Assembly: GCA_019448385.1 (NCBI GenBank)
Contig: JAGTXO010000050.1
Span: forward strand, 1-64,000
Length of the DNA: 64,000 nt
Direction of reading: 5' to 3'
From: Diacronema lutheri
Lineage: Eukaryota > Haptophyta > Pavlovophyceae > Pavlovales > Pavlovaceae
Of the stretch, positions 1 through 9,831 are shown one piece after another; the first letter of the stretch is position 1, and every line of letters begins with the position of its first letter. Position numbers and translations under genes: made by a program. Under the pieces are notes generated by a model, which searched no databases, had not been told where the DNA came from, and was given only the letters and a program-made list of their open reading frames with translations.

Positions 1-118
1 GCGCTATATACGGCGCGCGGTCGGGCTGGTCCGGCCAGTGTAAGGCTGAGAGTACGACCGGGTCGTACAATCAAGGGTTAAAAGCCAGCCAATGAGCGCT
101 CGAGGGGTCGGGGCGAGG

Positions 119-720
119 TTATGACGAGCCTAGGACCGAGACACCCTCCTGACCGGCCGATTTGGAGTAGAATTCGGGGTCGAGCGGGCGCGGCGGACGG
201 AGGGCCCGAGCCGGGCCGACGGAGGGTCCGACCCCGGAATGCGGGCGACCGGAAGGGCTTGGGTGATTTACGCCTAGTAGAATAGAATGGCGGATTCCGG
301 GGGGCTCGCAACTGGCATCGCGCAAGCTGAGGCCCCCTGACTGACCGGACCGCGCCGAGTGCGCGTGCACCCCGTGGAGGGCGCGGCCAGTCGGACACTC
401 TTCGCGACTGAGCTCGCCGCGGCATACCGTGCGCTGCGCCGGCGCGCTACTTGCCGTTGGCCGAGCTGCGGGTGTTGCGCACCGCCGTGTTGCGCAGCCA
501 GCGGCTGGATGCGCCGGTGGCCGGAACCTTGGCGCGCTTTGGCTAAGCGACCTCGGCCTGCACAGACTCGAACGCGTGCGTAAACTCGAGGCGTTGCAGG
601 TGGCGAGCACGTGAGTTCGCGTAGGAGGTCTTGTACTCGGTGGCCTGACTGTCGACCGACGAGAGCTTGGGCGAGTTCGGCGGCACGTTGGCTCACTTGG
701 GCTCGGTGCGCGGCTCTGCC

Positions 721-753
<33 letters not shown>

Positions 754-1690
754 CTTCGGACTCGCTGCCCGGCTCTGCCTGTGCGGGCGCGATGCACTCG
801 GACTCGATGCCCGGCTCTGCCTTCGTGGGCGCGGTCGCGGGCACGGGCGCGCCCTCGACCCCGTCGCGGTTGAAGACATCGAACTCGACGCACACGCCGT
901 GGTCCTTGAAGTCGGTGGCCTCGCTGTCGTTCGCGTAAGCCTCGGGCGAACTCGCAACGAGCGACGACATCTCGGCGTGGAGCCAGCACATCTCATGCTG
1001 CACCGCGTGTTCAGGTTCTCGAGCGCTCCGTTGAAAGAGTCACTCTCACCGAGGCGCTCGCTGCACCACACCAGATAGCCATCGAGCTTGTGAGCGTGCT
1101 CGTGCGCCCGTGCGAGGTCCTTGGAGAGCGCGTCGGCGCGCGCGCACATGCCGTCGCATGACTTGGCCGGTGTCATGCTGTGCTTCCAAGGCCTGGTGCT
1201 CGGCGTTGAGCGTGTCGTGATCCTCGCGAACGAGCTGCAACCAGCTGCAGCAGCCGCGCGACGCCGCTGTCGCCGACGATGCGCTGGAGCATGTGGCCCA
1301 TGAGGTGTGCGCGGCACGTGGCGAGCGCCACATTTTTGCGCAGCAGCGCGAGGATCCGGGCGCCGCGGACGAGCCGGCCCATGCACTTGAGCGCGTAGAT
1401 TCGGCCGCACATGCACGCGCCGACGACCGAGTCGGCGGGCCCGCCGTCGAGCCAAAGTTGGCCTCGGCCGCATCGCGGCGGCGGGCGACGCGCTGAAGGA
1501 TGCGCACGCGGTAGTGCCGGTCGACGAGCAGCTCGTCGCCGAAGATCTCGTCGGGCAGCAGCTCGGAGACGTTCTGGGGGTACATGCTGTGCGAGCGTGC
1601 ACGCGACGAGATCTCGTCGGGCGTGCCGTCCGTTCGTTCAGAGCAGAGCGCGTCGGACCGGCAGACAGACGATGCAGCGCGCGAAGGCAC
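119..1690 (-). pseudogene. Worn hypothetical minus-strand coding remnant
   Basis: Protein-like stretches follow one another on the minus strand but in different frames, so no single ORF covers them. Recognisable pieces are SELLPDEIFGDELLVDRHYR, then CGRIYALKCMGRL followed by a Cys/Leu-rich helix, then a coiled-coil-like part (TLNAEHQALEAQ, DALSKDLARAHEHAHKLDGY) and a Pro/Glu/Ser linker after DHGVCVEFDVFNRDG. The GRIYALKCMGR piece recalls the beta-3 lysine motif of an AGC kinase N-lobe, but it is too short to assign. No intron pattern that would reconcile the frames was found. I do not recognise the family. Confidence 0.35.
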
Positions 1691-2001
1691 CTGCGGCGCG
1701 CGGCGTGGCCTCGCGTGCCGTCACGAAGCCGCCTGCGCGCACTGCGGAGGCGGCGAGCGCGACGAGGGCGGGCGCGGACGAGGTGCTGAGCGGCGTCACG
1801 TACGCGCCCTCGCTCGCCGAGCTCGACGCCGCGGCGCTGACGATGCGCGCGGCGTACCACACCGACCGCCCCTGAGACGATGCGCGGCGCCCGCGGAGGA
1901 CTGGTCCGTTGGCGCGCAAACCGTGGGCGAAAGGGCGCGAAGCCAACGGCCGTCCGCGCACGTTCAAACGCGCGCATACGGGTGGCATCCTCCCACCTTC
2001 G

Positions 2002-2320
2002 GCGCCGCTTTCTAAAAGGGTGTAGGGTGTAGGGTGTAGGATGCAAAACAAGCCCTCCCCACATTTGGGCCCGACGTCATTCCTTCTTCGAAGCCGTGAC
2101 GTTACTCACATACGAGTACCTTTACTTAGTGTAGGATGTATCTATTCTCTAGGTATTTGCATAGTGTAGGGTGTAGGATAAGTACGGTTATGAAAGTCCC
2201 ATAGGGGGGAGAAGGAATGACGCTGTGACGAAAGAAGGAATGACGTCGGGCCCAAATGTGGGGAGGGCTTGTTTTGCATCCTACACCCTACACCCTACAC
2301 CCTTTTAGAAAGCGGCGGCG
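2002..2320 (+). mobile_element. MITE/fold-back repeat, copy 1
   Basis: About 320 bp bounded by near-perfect inverted repeats of roughly 85 bp (2002-2086 and 2233-2320). Each arm starts GGCGCCGCTTTCTAAAAGGG, continues with three TGTAGGG units and ends near GACGTCATTCCTT. The interior is markedly less GC-rich than the surroundings. No coding capacity. The structure is that of a non-autonomous DNA transposon; no transposase was seen to pair with it. Confidence 0.8.
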
Positions 2321-2558
2321 CCTCGGAGCATGGCGGCTCGACAGCATGGCGCCTCGACAGCATGGCGTCGTCCAGCGTGGCGTCCAGGATGGCGACTGCG
2401 CCCGGGCCGTGACGCCGCGACGTCGTTCGGCTGCGTCACGGAGGAGCGCCATCCGTGCGCCACGGAGGAGCGGCAGGACCACGACGCGGCGTGACGCTGG
2501 ACGACGCCATGCTGTATAGGCGCCATGCTGTCGAGCCGCCATGCTCTGAGGCGCCGCC
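2318..2558. repeat. Inner palindrome arms between the two MITE copies
   Basis: The DNA between the two copies is itself an inverted repeat: 2318-2385 (CATGGCGGCTCGACAGCATG and following) is complementary to 2490-2558, leaving a spacer of roughly 100 bp. The whole of 2002-2873 is therefore one long palindrome with nested short palindromes. Confidence 0.8.
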
Positions 2559-2873
2559 GCTTTTCAAAAGGGTGTAGGGTGTAGGGTGTAGGATGCAAAA
2601 CAAGCCCTCCCCACATCTGGGCCCGACGTCATTCCTTCTTTCGTCACAGCGTCATTCCTTCACTCCCTGTAGGACTTTCGTAACCGTACTTATCCTACAC
2701 CCTACACTATGCAAATACTTAGAGAATAGATACATCCTACACTAAGTAAAAGTACTCGTATGTGAGTAACGTCACGGCTTCGAAGAAGGAATGACGTCGG
2801 GCCCAAATGTGGGGAGGGCTTGTTTTGCATCCTACACCCTACACCCTACACCCTTTTAGAAAGCGGCGGCGCC
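2551..2873 (-). mobile_element. MITE/fold-back repeat, copy 2 (inverted)
   Basis: Same element as 2002-2320 in reverse orientation: the complement of 2551-2873 matches copy 1 along its whole length with a few substitutions. Arms lie at 2551-2640 and 2785-2873. Both copies are flanked by the same GAGGCGCCGCCGC motif except at the outer left end, so the duplication took adjoining DNA with it. Confidence 0.8.
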
Positions 2874-2967
2874 TCAGAGCATGGCGCCCGCCCGCTCGAG
2901 CCGGACCTCCGCGCAGCCGGACTCGCCCCGCCCCGGGCTGCTCTGGCTGGGCGACGTCGTGCGCGCC

Positions 2968-3276
2968 TCAGAACGCCGCGCTCGCCACGCGCACGTAGCC
3001 CTCGTCCGGGTCCGGCTCGGGCGCCGCGTCGCGCACCGAGCGCGACGCGGCCTCGACGCCCGGCGTTTCGGCACGCGAGGCGACGGATGCCTCGTCCGGC
3101 CGGCCCCACGGCAGCTGCAGCTCGAGCTGGCGCTGGATGATGCGCGGCGTCGCCACGCGCCCGTGCTGCACCTCGCGACGTCGCGCGCGCACGTAGAGCA
3201 CGATCGCCACCGAGCCGCTGAGGCCCATCATCGCGCCGAGCAGCACCGAGATTGTGGTCTCATTGTCTGCTTGGGC
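2968..3276 (-). CDS. 3' exon of a single-pass membrane protein (fragment)
   Basis: Minus-strand reading of about 100 residues beginning just after a CAG splice acceptor near 3277. It reads NETTISVLLGAMMGL, a hydrophobic span ending in IVLYVRARRR (one membrane segment with a basic stop-transfer), then a soluble acidic tail ending at a stop at 2968. No ATG precedes the membrane segment in frame, so this is the last exon of a gene. Upstream exons would have to lie where the plus-strand genes from 3444 now sit, and none was found. It may be a host gene cut by the insertion of the neighbouring element (inference). Confidence 0.4.
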   Translation of the reverse strand, partial: AQADNETTISVLLGAMMGLSGSVAIVLYVRARRREVQHGRVATPRIIQRQLELQLPWGRPDEASVASRAETPGVEAASRSVRDAAPEPDPDEGYVRVASAAF

Positions 3277-3443
3277 GCGAACGGAAAACGCGCGAAGGGT
3301 GGCGACGAAGATCGTTGGGTTGGGTTGGGCCACCGGCTCCCGAGGATTGCTTGTGGCGCTCGACTGACCGTTGGCCCAGCTTTTTTTTTTTCTCGAACCT
3401 ACTGTGGAGCCGCCTGCAGCGTGATCTCCCGCGCACAACGACC

Positions 3444-3914
3444 ATGGCCGCCATCGACCTGCGCGCCTTCGACGCGGCGCTCGTCAACTGCGAGATCGTG
3501 AGCACGCGGCCGGTCAAGCCGAGCGAGCAGGCGCGCACGGTCGACAAGCTGAGCTACGGGCCGTCGCGCCGCGCGCTCGCCTTCGTCTCGCCGCCCTGCG
3601 TCGTCGACTGGCCCGAGCTCACGGGCGACGGCAACTTTGGCACCATGTACGGGCCGACGGACGTCGACAAGGCGGCGTACACGGCCGGCGTGACCGACAA
3701 GGAGCTGCCGATTGAAGGCGCGCCGCTCGCGCAGATGGACGCCTACTTTGGCGCCCTGCGCGCCATCGACGATCAGCGCGTCGAGACGGTGCACGCGCGC
3801 CAGAAGGAGCTGCTCAACACGCGCGGCCTCTCGAAGGAGGAGGTGCGCGGCAAGCTCTCGCCCGCCGTCAAGCCCAAGTACGAGGACGACACGCTCGCGC
3901 ACACGCGGCTCTGA
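3444..3914 (+). CDS. Small protein of a large-DNA-virus-associated family (probable ssDNA-binding-like)
   Basis: 156 codons from an ATG in a good context (accATGg) to a stop. Marked motifs are TGDGNFGTMYGPTD near residue 65, then VHARQKELLNTRGLSKEEV, then VKPKYEDD. The next frame, starting 2 bp after the stop, carries FTWAGSERVVPLVDARRE and VYTGLTGSMFGTKWNVCGVM, which look like the C-terminal half of the same protein. From memory this pattern belongs to an uncharacterised family of large viruses of protists, possibly with an OB-like ssDNA-binding fold; I cannot confirm the name. It sits directly before the Pif1-like helicase, as replication genes often do. Confidence 0.5.
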   Translation: MAAIDLRAFDAALVNCEIVSTRPVKPSEQARTVDKLSYGPSRRALAFVSPPCVVDWPELTGDGNFGTMYGPTDVDKAAYTAGVTDKELPIEGAPLAQMDAYFGALRAIDDQRVETVHARQKELLNTRGLSKEEVRGKLSPAVKPKYEDDTLAHTRL

Positions 3915-3916
3915 AC

Positions 3917-5800
3917 ATGTCGACGCGCACGTTCACGTGGGCGGGCTCCGAGCGCGTCGTGCCGCTCGTCGACGCGCGGCGCGAACCGGTCGACGAGATC
4001 CGGCACGAGGACGTCTGCGCCATCGCCACGCAGCTCGACCGCGTCTACACGGGGCTCACGGGCTCGATGTTTGGCACCAAGTGGAACGTGTGCGGGGTCA
4101 TGCTCCTGAAGCGCGCCGAGCAGCGGCCGCAGCCCGGCTCGGACGCCTTCGCCTCGTACGGCGTGCCCGCCTGGGCCGACACGTTCGACTCCACGGGGCT
4201 GTACGTGCCCGACGAGCGCGAGCGCGCAGCGGCGCTCGCGGCGGTGGCCGGTCTGCGCACGGCGCGCGCGCCGGCCGGGCCGGGCGGGCGCGAGCTCGCG
4301 CGCGCGCAGGGCTACCATCGCGCCGAGCGGGCTGCGAGCGCGGCGGCGGCGCGCGCGGCGATGGCCGAGGGCGGCCAGCAGTGCGCGCTCCACGGCGCGG
4401 TCGTCAAATCGGCGCTGCGCGGCGTGGGCAACCGGCTGCATCTTTGCGACGCGCCGGGCGGAACGGGCAAGACGTTCGTCGAGCGCGCCATTATCGCCGC
4501 CGTGCGCGCGGATGGGCACGCGGTCGTCGTGGGCGCGTCCTCGGGCGTCGCCGCCACGCTGCTGCCCGACGGCCGCACCTTCCACTTGACCTTCAAGGTG
4601 CCCGGCGGTGCCGACTCCGACGGGCAAGCCGTTCAATGGCGTGCCGCGCTCCGAGCGCGGGCGCTCCCTGGCCGCCGCGGCGGCTGGTCGTGTGGGACGA
4701 GGCGCCGATGCAGACGCGGTGCCACCTCGACTCGCCTGATCGGTGTTTGCGCGACGTGACGGGCGTCGACGAGCGCTTCGGCGGCGAGACGCTGCTGCTC
4801 GCCGGCGACTTTCGCCAGTGCTTGCCGGTGGTGCGGCGCGGCTCGCGCGCGCAGATCGTGCGCTCCTGCCTCAAGTACTCGGCGCCGTGGCAGCACGATC
4901 GGCAGCACGCCTTGGTCGAGAACGTTCGCGCCTCGAGCGCGGCGCGCGACACGGGCGACGCGCTCGGCGCGGGCGAGTGGGCGGAGCTGCTGCGCAGCCC
5001 CGGCGACGGCGCCGTTCCCGCGGCGGTGCCGGCGGCCGGGGCCATGCCCGGCGCATTCCCGCTCGATCCCGTGCAGCTGCCCGAGGCCGTCGGCGGCGTC
5101 CCCATCCGCGTGGGCTCGGCCTACCCGACGGAGCTCGTGACGACTTTGTCCACGGCGCGACGTGTTGGACCGACGACGGCTCGCTGTGCGACCGCGCGGT
5201 GCTCTGCGCCAAGCAGACGGACGTGGCGCGGATCAACTGGCTGGCGATCGGCCGCTTCCCGGGCGCGGCGGCGAGGTGCGCGTCGGCGGACGAGCTGGCG
5301 CGACGACGGGGCGGGCAAGCAGATTGCGCGGGCGTCGGTCGAATTCCTCGACTCGCTCGAGCACGCGCAGATGCCGCACCGCGTCCTCGACCTGAAGCCC
5401 GGGATGGTGGTGATGCTGCCGCGCAACCTCTCGCCCGGCGAGGGGCTGTGCGGCGGCACGCGGCTGATCGTGCGCGGCGTGCGCGCCGGCGGCCGGCTGC
5501 TCGAGTGCGCACGCCCCGGCGCGGCCGCCGGGCGCGACAGCACCGTGCTCGTCGCGCGTGTCGACCACCACTCGCCCGACGACGGCACGTTCGCGCTTGT
5601 GCGGATGCGCCGCCAGTTCCCCGGTGCGGCCGGCGTAACGAGGCGCAGGGGCAAGCGCTCGGGTGCGCGGGCGTGTGGCTCGCCGAGCCGTGCTTCACGC
5701 ACGGCCAGCTCCACGTGGCCGCTTCGCGCGTCGGGCACACGTCGCGCGTCCGCTTTGCGCTCGGCCCGGACCTCGTGACGCGCAGCGTCGTCTTCAAAGA
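3917..5800 (+). pseudogene. Pif1-like DNA helicase (frame-disrupted)
   Basis: Helicase superfamily 1B signatures appear in order along the plus strand. They are the Walker A motif APGGTGKTF (about 4450-4475) followed by VVVGASSGVAATLL, Walker B VVWDEAPM with LLLAGDFRQCLPVV (4690-4830), an alternative-frame block DRAVLCAKQTDVARINWLA, the Pif1 block LKPGMVVMLPRN...GLCGGTRLIV (5390-5480), and the final HGQLHVAASRV motif (about 5700). These are the motifs shared by Pif1 and Helitron-type helicases, which unwind 5'-3'. The motifs fall in more than one frame and no introns explain this, so the copy is either decayed or affected by sequencing errors. No Helitron Rep (HUH) domain was found upstream. 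Confidence 0.7.
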
Positions 5801-7349
5801 GGTGCTCCGCGCGGTCAGCGGTGGCGAGGCGGCGGCGGCGGCGCTCGCCGCGGCCGCCGTCGCCGCCGCGCGCGAATGCGCGGCGGCGGCGCGCGGTGGC
5901 GGCGGGCGCGGACGGCGCGCGCGGCGCCGGCGGCGGGCGGCGCGCTGGCGGCGGGCGCGCCGCCGGCGCGCGGTGCTGGCCAGCACCCGCCGGCGCGACG
6001 CCCGCCGCGCCGCTCGCGCCGACGCGCAGCCGTCGGGTGCTCGCCAGCACCGCGCGCCGCGCGACCGGCCCGCGTACCTGCGCGCCCTTCTAGGGCGCGC
6101 AGGGCGGCGCCAATGCGGCCGGCGCGCAGGGGCCTCACGCTGGCGCGCTGCCCGCCGCCGCGTGGGTCGCCGCTGCGCGCGTGCCGTCGGCGCTGCCGCC
6201 GCCCGGCGTCGCGCTCGCGCCGCAGCCGCAGCCGCCGCCGCCGCCGTCGCCGCCGCCTGCCGCCTGCCGGCAAGCTGGGCAAGTGCGCAGCGGCGGCGAC
6301 GGCGGTGCGCGACCCGGCGAGCAGGCGGCGCGCCGCCGAGCCGGGGGCGGGCTCCGTGGGCGACGAGGCTCGCCCGCCACTCGCACTACTCGCGCGCCAA
6401 GTGCGCACAACGCGCCCCCCCCCCCCCCCCCCCACCCCACCCCCCGATGAATTTAATGCTCATACCATGGCGTCGCGCCACGGCAGTACGCCCGTGGCCC
6501 CGGCGGCCAGCCTCGCGCCGCTACGCCGTGTCGTCGCGGCCGGCGCACACAGCGAACTGTGTTTCCGCGGCACATGCCCGGCTGCTCGCGCGCTGCAAGC
6601 TTGCCGAACTGCTCGCGCTGGAATGGCGCGTTGCGGGCGTGCCCGCGCACCGCGCGTGTGCCATGCGCGTTCCGGGAGCGCCGCGCCGCGCGCCAAAGCG
6701 GCGCGCGGCGGACGTGCGGCCTCGGGCCGAAGAGGGGCCGGCGCGACCGGCCGCGAGGCGGGCGCAGACGCTCGGCGTGCCGGTCGATGCGTCGTCCAAA
6801 TCCGCGTCGGGCGGATGCGCGCCTGGGCCGGCGCTGCGTGCAGTCGGCGGGGCCCGGCCACGCGCTCGGGCGTAACGTTCGCGCCTGTTCGGCCGAGGCG
6901 CACTCGCCGTCCCCTCGCGCCGGCAACGTGCGTGCGGGCCAGCACGCAGGCAGCGTACGATGCCACGGCAGCGGCGAGCGCGTCCCCGCCGGTGTGCCGC
7001 TCGGCGCCCCGTCACGCGCAACGTGCGCGCCGCCCGCTGCATGCGCACGCATACGCGCGCTGGCAGCGTGCGCAAAATTGCCCGGGCAAGATCGTCCCGC
7101 GCTCGCGCCGCCGACGCATCATTCCATGTGTCCGTTTCGGCATCTGCCACCATCCACCAGCCCTCGAAAGCCGGCTTGCGCGTGGGCGCCCGTCCGGTGC
7201 GAGAAGCGGCTCGCGTCCTCGCGCGGGGCGCCTCCGCGCCAGGCGCCCGGCGCGCGCTCGTCTTGCCGCGCCACCACGCTGATCTGCGCCCAACCCTCGC
7301 TCGCCAATTCCCCCGTCGTCCCTGCTGCGCAGCCCGCAACAGCGCGCGC
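5801..7349. other. Low-complexity and unassigned stretch
   Basis: 5815-6400 is CG/GCC-rich low-complexity DNA giving Ala/Arg/Pro-rich readings in every frame, ending in a 19-base C run (6415-6433). 6440-7349 holds only overlapping Arg/Ala-rich open frames on both strands with no recognisable motif. I see no supportable gene here. Confidence 0.5.
6415..6433. repeat. C homopolymer (19)
   Basis: Uninterrupted C run followed by a C-rich tail with two A interruptions, just upstream of ATGAATTTAATG. Confidence 0.9.
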
Positions 7350-9015
7350 ATGGCGCGTGCACGGCGCGGCGCCTTGAGCAAGTTTTACGTCGTCGGTCGG
7401 CAGCCTGTGGAAGACGCGTTTGACGGCCCGATGTGGCCGGTGAGAGTGCCCGGCGTGCCGCGTGGTGAGCGCCTGCACGGCTTGCCGGGCTCGGCGCGCG
7501 CCCAGCCAGCCTCCCTCCATCCCGCCGCAAACCGTGCGTGCGCACCCCGCACACCCGGCGCTGCGCGGCGCGGCGCAGGCGCGAAAAACGAGGGCAGCGC
7601 GTGCTACACGACCGTCCTTATGCAATCGCTCTTCGCCCTGAACATGCTCCGTGCGATGCTTCGCTCCGCTTCGCGCCGTGCCAACAGCGTCGAGAGGGCG
7701 CGTTTTCGGGACTTTGGCACGCTGATCGAGGACACCAGGGCGCCGACACGGCTGTGTCTTGTGTCCGTCATCGACGTCATCTCGGGCCGTGGCGCGCGAA
7801 GGACGCCGCAGGATGCCGCTGAGTTCTTCCGGTTGCTGCTCGGCCGAGTGCCCGGGCTCGCTGCGGCCTTTGAAGCCGACACACGCGTCGGGCCAGTGCT
7901 CGAGCAGATCGCCGTGCCTTCAGAGGCCGGCGAGGGCATCGCCGTACTCGTCAGCGTCGGCGGCGATGCGGCGCGCGCGCTTGCACACGCTCTGGGGGGC
8001 GCCGCTGGGCCGCCGCGGGATCGCCACACGAACGCGGGCCACTCGGGCGTGCTCACGCCCGCCAGCATTGCTGTCGAGGCGCCGCGCACGACGCGCGGCA
8101 ATGGCTCGCAGTGCAAGAACAACCGCGCGCTCGTGTGCGCGCCGCGGCTGCTGCTCGGCGGGCGCGACCACCTCCCCGTCGCCGGCGTGGTGCACGTGGG
8201 CGAGGGGCCGATGAGCGGGCACCTTGTCGCCATCGTGCTCCGCAACGAGGCTTGGTTTCCGTGCGACGACTACAACGTGCGGCGGCGCGCACGGTCGCTC
8301 GGTGCCGCGACCGGCGGTCGAGCGCAGCCGCGACCGCCCCGTCCTCCCGCGCGGCACGCGCGCGTGGCCTGAAAGCTCGCGCGCGCGCCTGCCGCACGCA
8401 CGCGCGTTGCCCGCGCAGATCTACAACGTGCCTGAGTCCGACGCGCTGGCGTGGGCAAGTGGTGCGAGCATGCTCGTTCACAGCCGGCTCGACGTGGAGC
8501 CGTTGGACCCGGCGCTGGGCTCAGCGTCACCGCCGTCGGCCGCATCGCCTGCGTGGCCGAGCTCGGAGCCCGACGCGCCGACCTTGCCGGCAGCCTGGCC
8601 GCGGGTGCGGCAGATGGCAGCGGTGCCAACAGATGCGACGATCGGCATCGCGGAGACGGCTGCAGACATCTCTACGGCGGCGATCGGCCCAGCTGCGTGC
8701 GAGGCCCGCCAAGTTGTCTCCGTGACGCGCGCATTGCCAACAGCGGTGAGTGCGTCCTCGTCTCCGGCGGCCGCTGTGCCCCCCCCCCCCCCCCCCCCCC
8801 ACACACACACAACTCTCCCTACCTTCTTCCTCCTTTCGCACCTCGCACGCGCACGCCGTCCGCTGTCCGCTGTCCGCGGCCCAAATTGCCTTGCGGAAGC
8901 CGAGCAGGCAGAGCCCTGCTTGGATGGCTCCAGCGCGCATCTTGTGGATGGCGACGCTGTGGGCGAGCACGGACGCTCAAATGTGACCAGTGGCGCGCAC
9001 GTGCACGTGCGCTAA
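7350..9015 (+). CDS. Ubiquitin-specific protease (C19/USP)
   Basis: Cysteine protease that removes ubiquitin from proteins. Gene model: ATG at 7350; exons 7350-7464, 7579-8276, 8419-8745 and 8908-9015; introns GT-AG in phases 1, 0 and 0; 415 residues. The Cys box GAKNEGSACYTTVLMQSLF is rebuilt exactly across the first splice and matches the family pattern NxGxxCYxNxxLQ. The His box GHLVAIVLRNEAWFPCDDYN holds the catalytic His and the following Asp/Asn, with IYNVPESDALAWASGASM after the second splice. The linker is short for a USP, so this is a near-minimal catalytic core with a Pro/Ser-rich tail. The third intron contains a C run and an AC repeat. It lies between helicase-like and giant-gene parts of the left region, so it may be element cargo or a host gene. 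Confidence 0.78.
8779..8810. repeat. C(22) run followed by (AC)5
   Basis: Lies inside the third intron of the ubiquitin protease gene, upstream of its 3' splice site at 8907, where it would act as an exaggerated pyrimidine tract. Confidence 0.9.
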
Positions 9016-9366
9016 CTGGACGTCGAGCGTGTGCGCCTTGTCCGCACGTGTGCACTCACGTGCGTCTGCGGCGATCTGCCCGGCGTAGTAGTCCGCGCGC
9101 GCGGGAGCCGCGTCGGCAGTAGGAGCAGGATAACGTACTTGCGCCTAAGGAGGACGGCGAGAAGTGCGGCTTTTCGCTCGGGGTCTACCATGCCGCCGAG
9201 GTTGGCGCTGGCGCGCGTGAGGCAGTCGGAGCGCGCTGGGCCCGGGTTGAAGGCCTCACCCCGGGGGACGGGAGGATTCAAGGCGCCGAGCCGCTGCGGG
9301 TGCGGCGGGAGGCCCCGGGCGGGTGTGCTAATGCGGCTCGATGGCCGCCTGCCGGGGGGGGGGGGG

Positions 9367-9401
<35 letters not shown>

Positions 9402-9799
9402 GGGCCGCCCGCGGAAACGGAGGTGAGCGTGTGGGAGCGGCGCGCGTCGGCGCGCGCGGCTGGCGTGCAGCACGGATAAGTCTTGTGTGGACTTCGCGGG
9501 GCGGATCCCGGTGCAGGGATTGCCGACGTAGGCCGCGAGCGCGAGCAGGGCGGGGATGAAGACGGATGATGGGGTTGGGGCCAAGGCCGCCGCACCCGCA
9601 GCTATCACGGTGGCAGCGACCGCCACGGTCAGTGCGAGGCTCGCGTGGCCGCTGCGCGGGCAGCTCGCCCGCCAGGTCCAGGAGGGCCGGCCTGCGGCCT
9701 CAGTGCCCAGCGTTGGGCATGTCAGCGTCTGCGTCTGCGGGCCCGCCACTGCGATGGCGCATTGAGCCTGGCGCACCAAAACGCAATCGGTCCGCCGAT

Positions 9800-9831
<32 letters not shown>

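Noticed and set aside
5-10. TATATA near the left edge as a promoter
   Set aside because: Isolated six-base match with no coding start in a sensible position downstream.
274-2064. A 596-codon minus-strand frame starting inside the MITE arm
   Set aside because: Its first residues come from the repeat arm itself and recur at every arm copy; only parts overlap the coding remnant.
2286-2310. Interstitial telomere
   Set aside because: Only three units of CCCTACA per arm, part of the MITE inverted repeat, and not the usual TTTAGGG.
3917-5800. Helitron replicase-helicase
   Set aside because: Pif1/Helitron-type helicase motifs are clear, but no HUH Rep domain, 5' TC end or CTRR hairpin end was found.
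6453-7381. Several 160-290-codon open frames on both strands
   Set aside because: Mutually overlapping, Arg/Ala-rich and motif-free; none has splice support.
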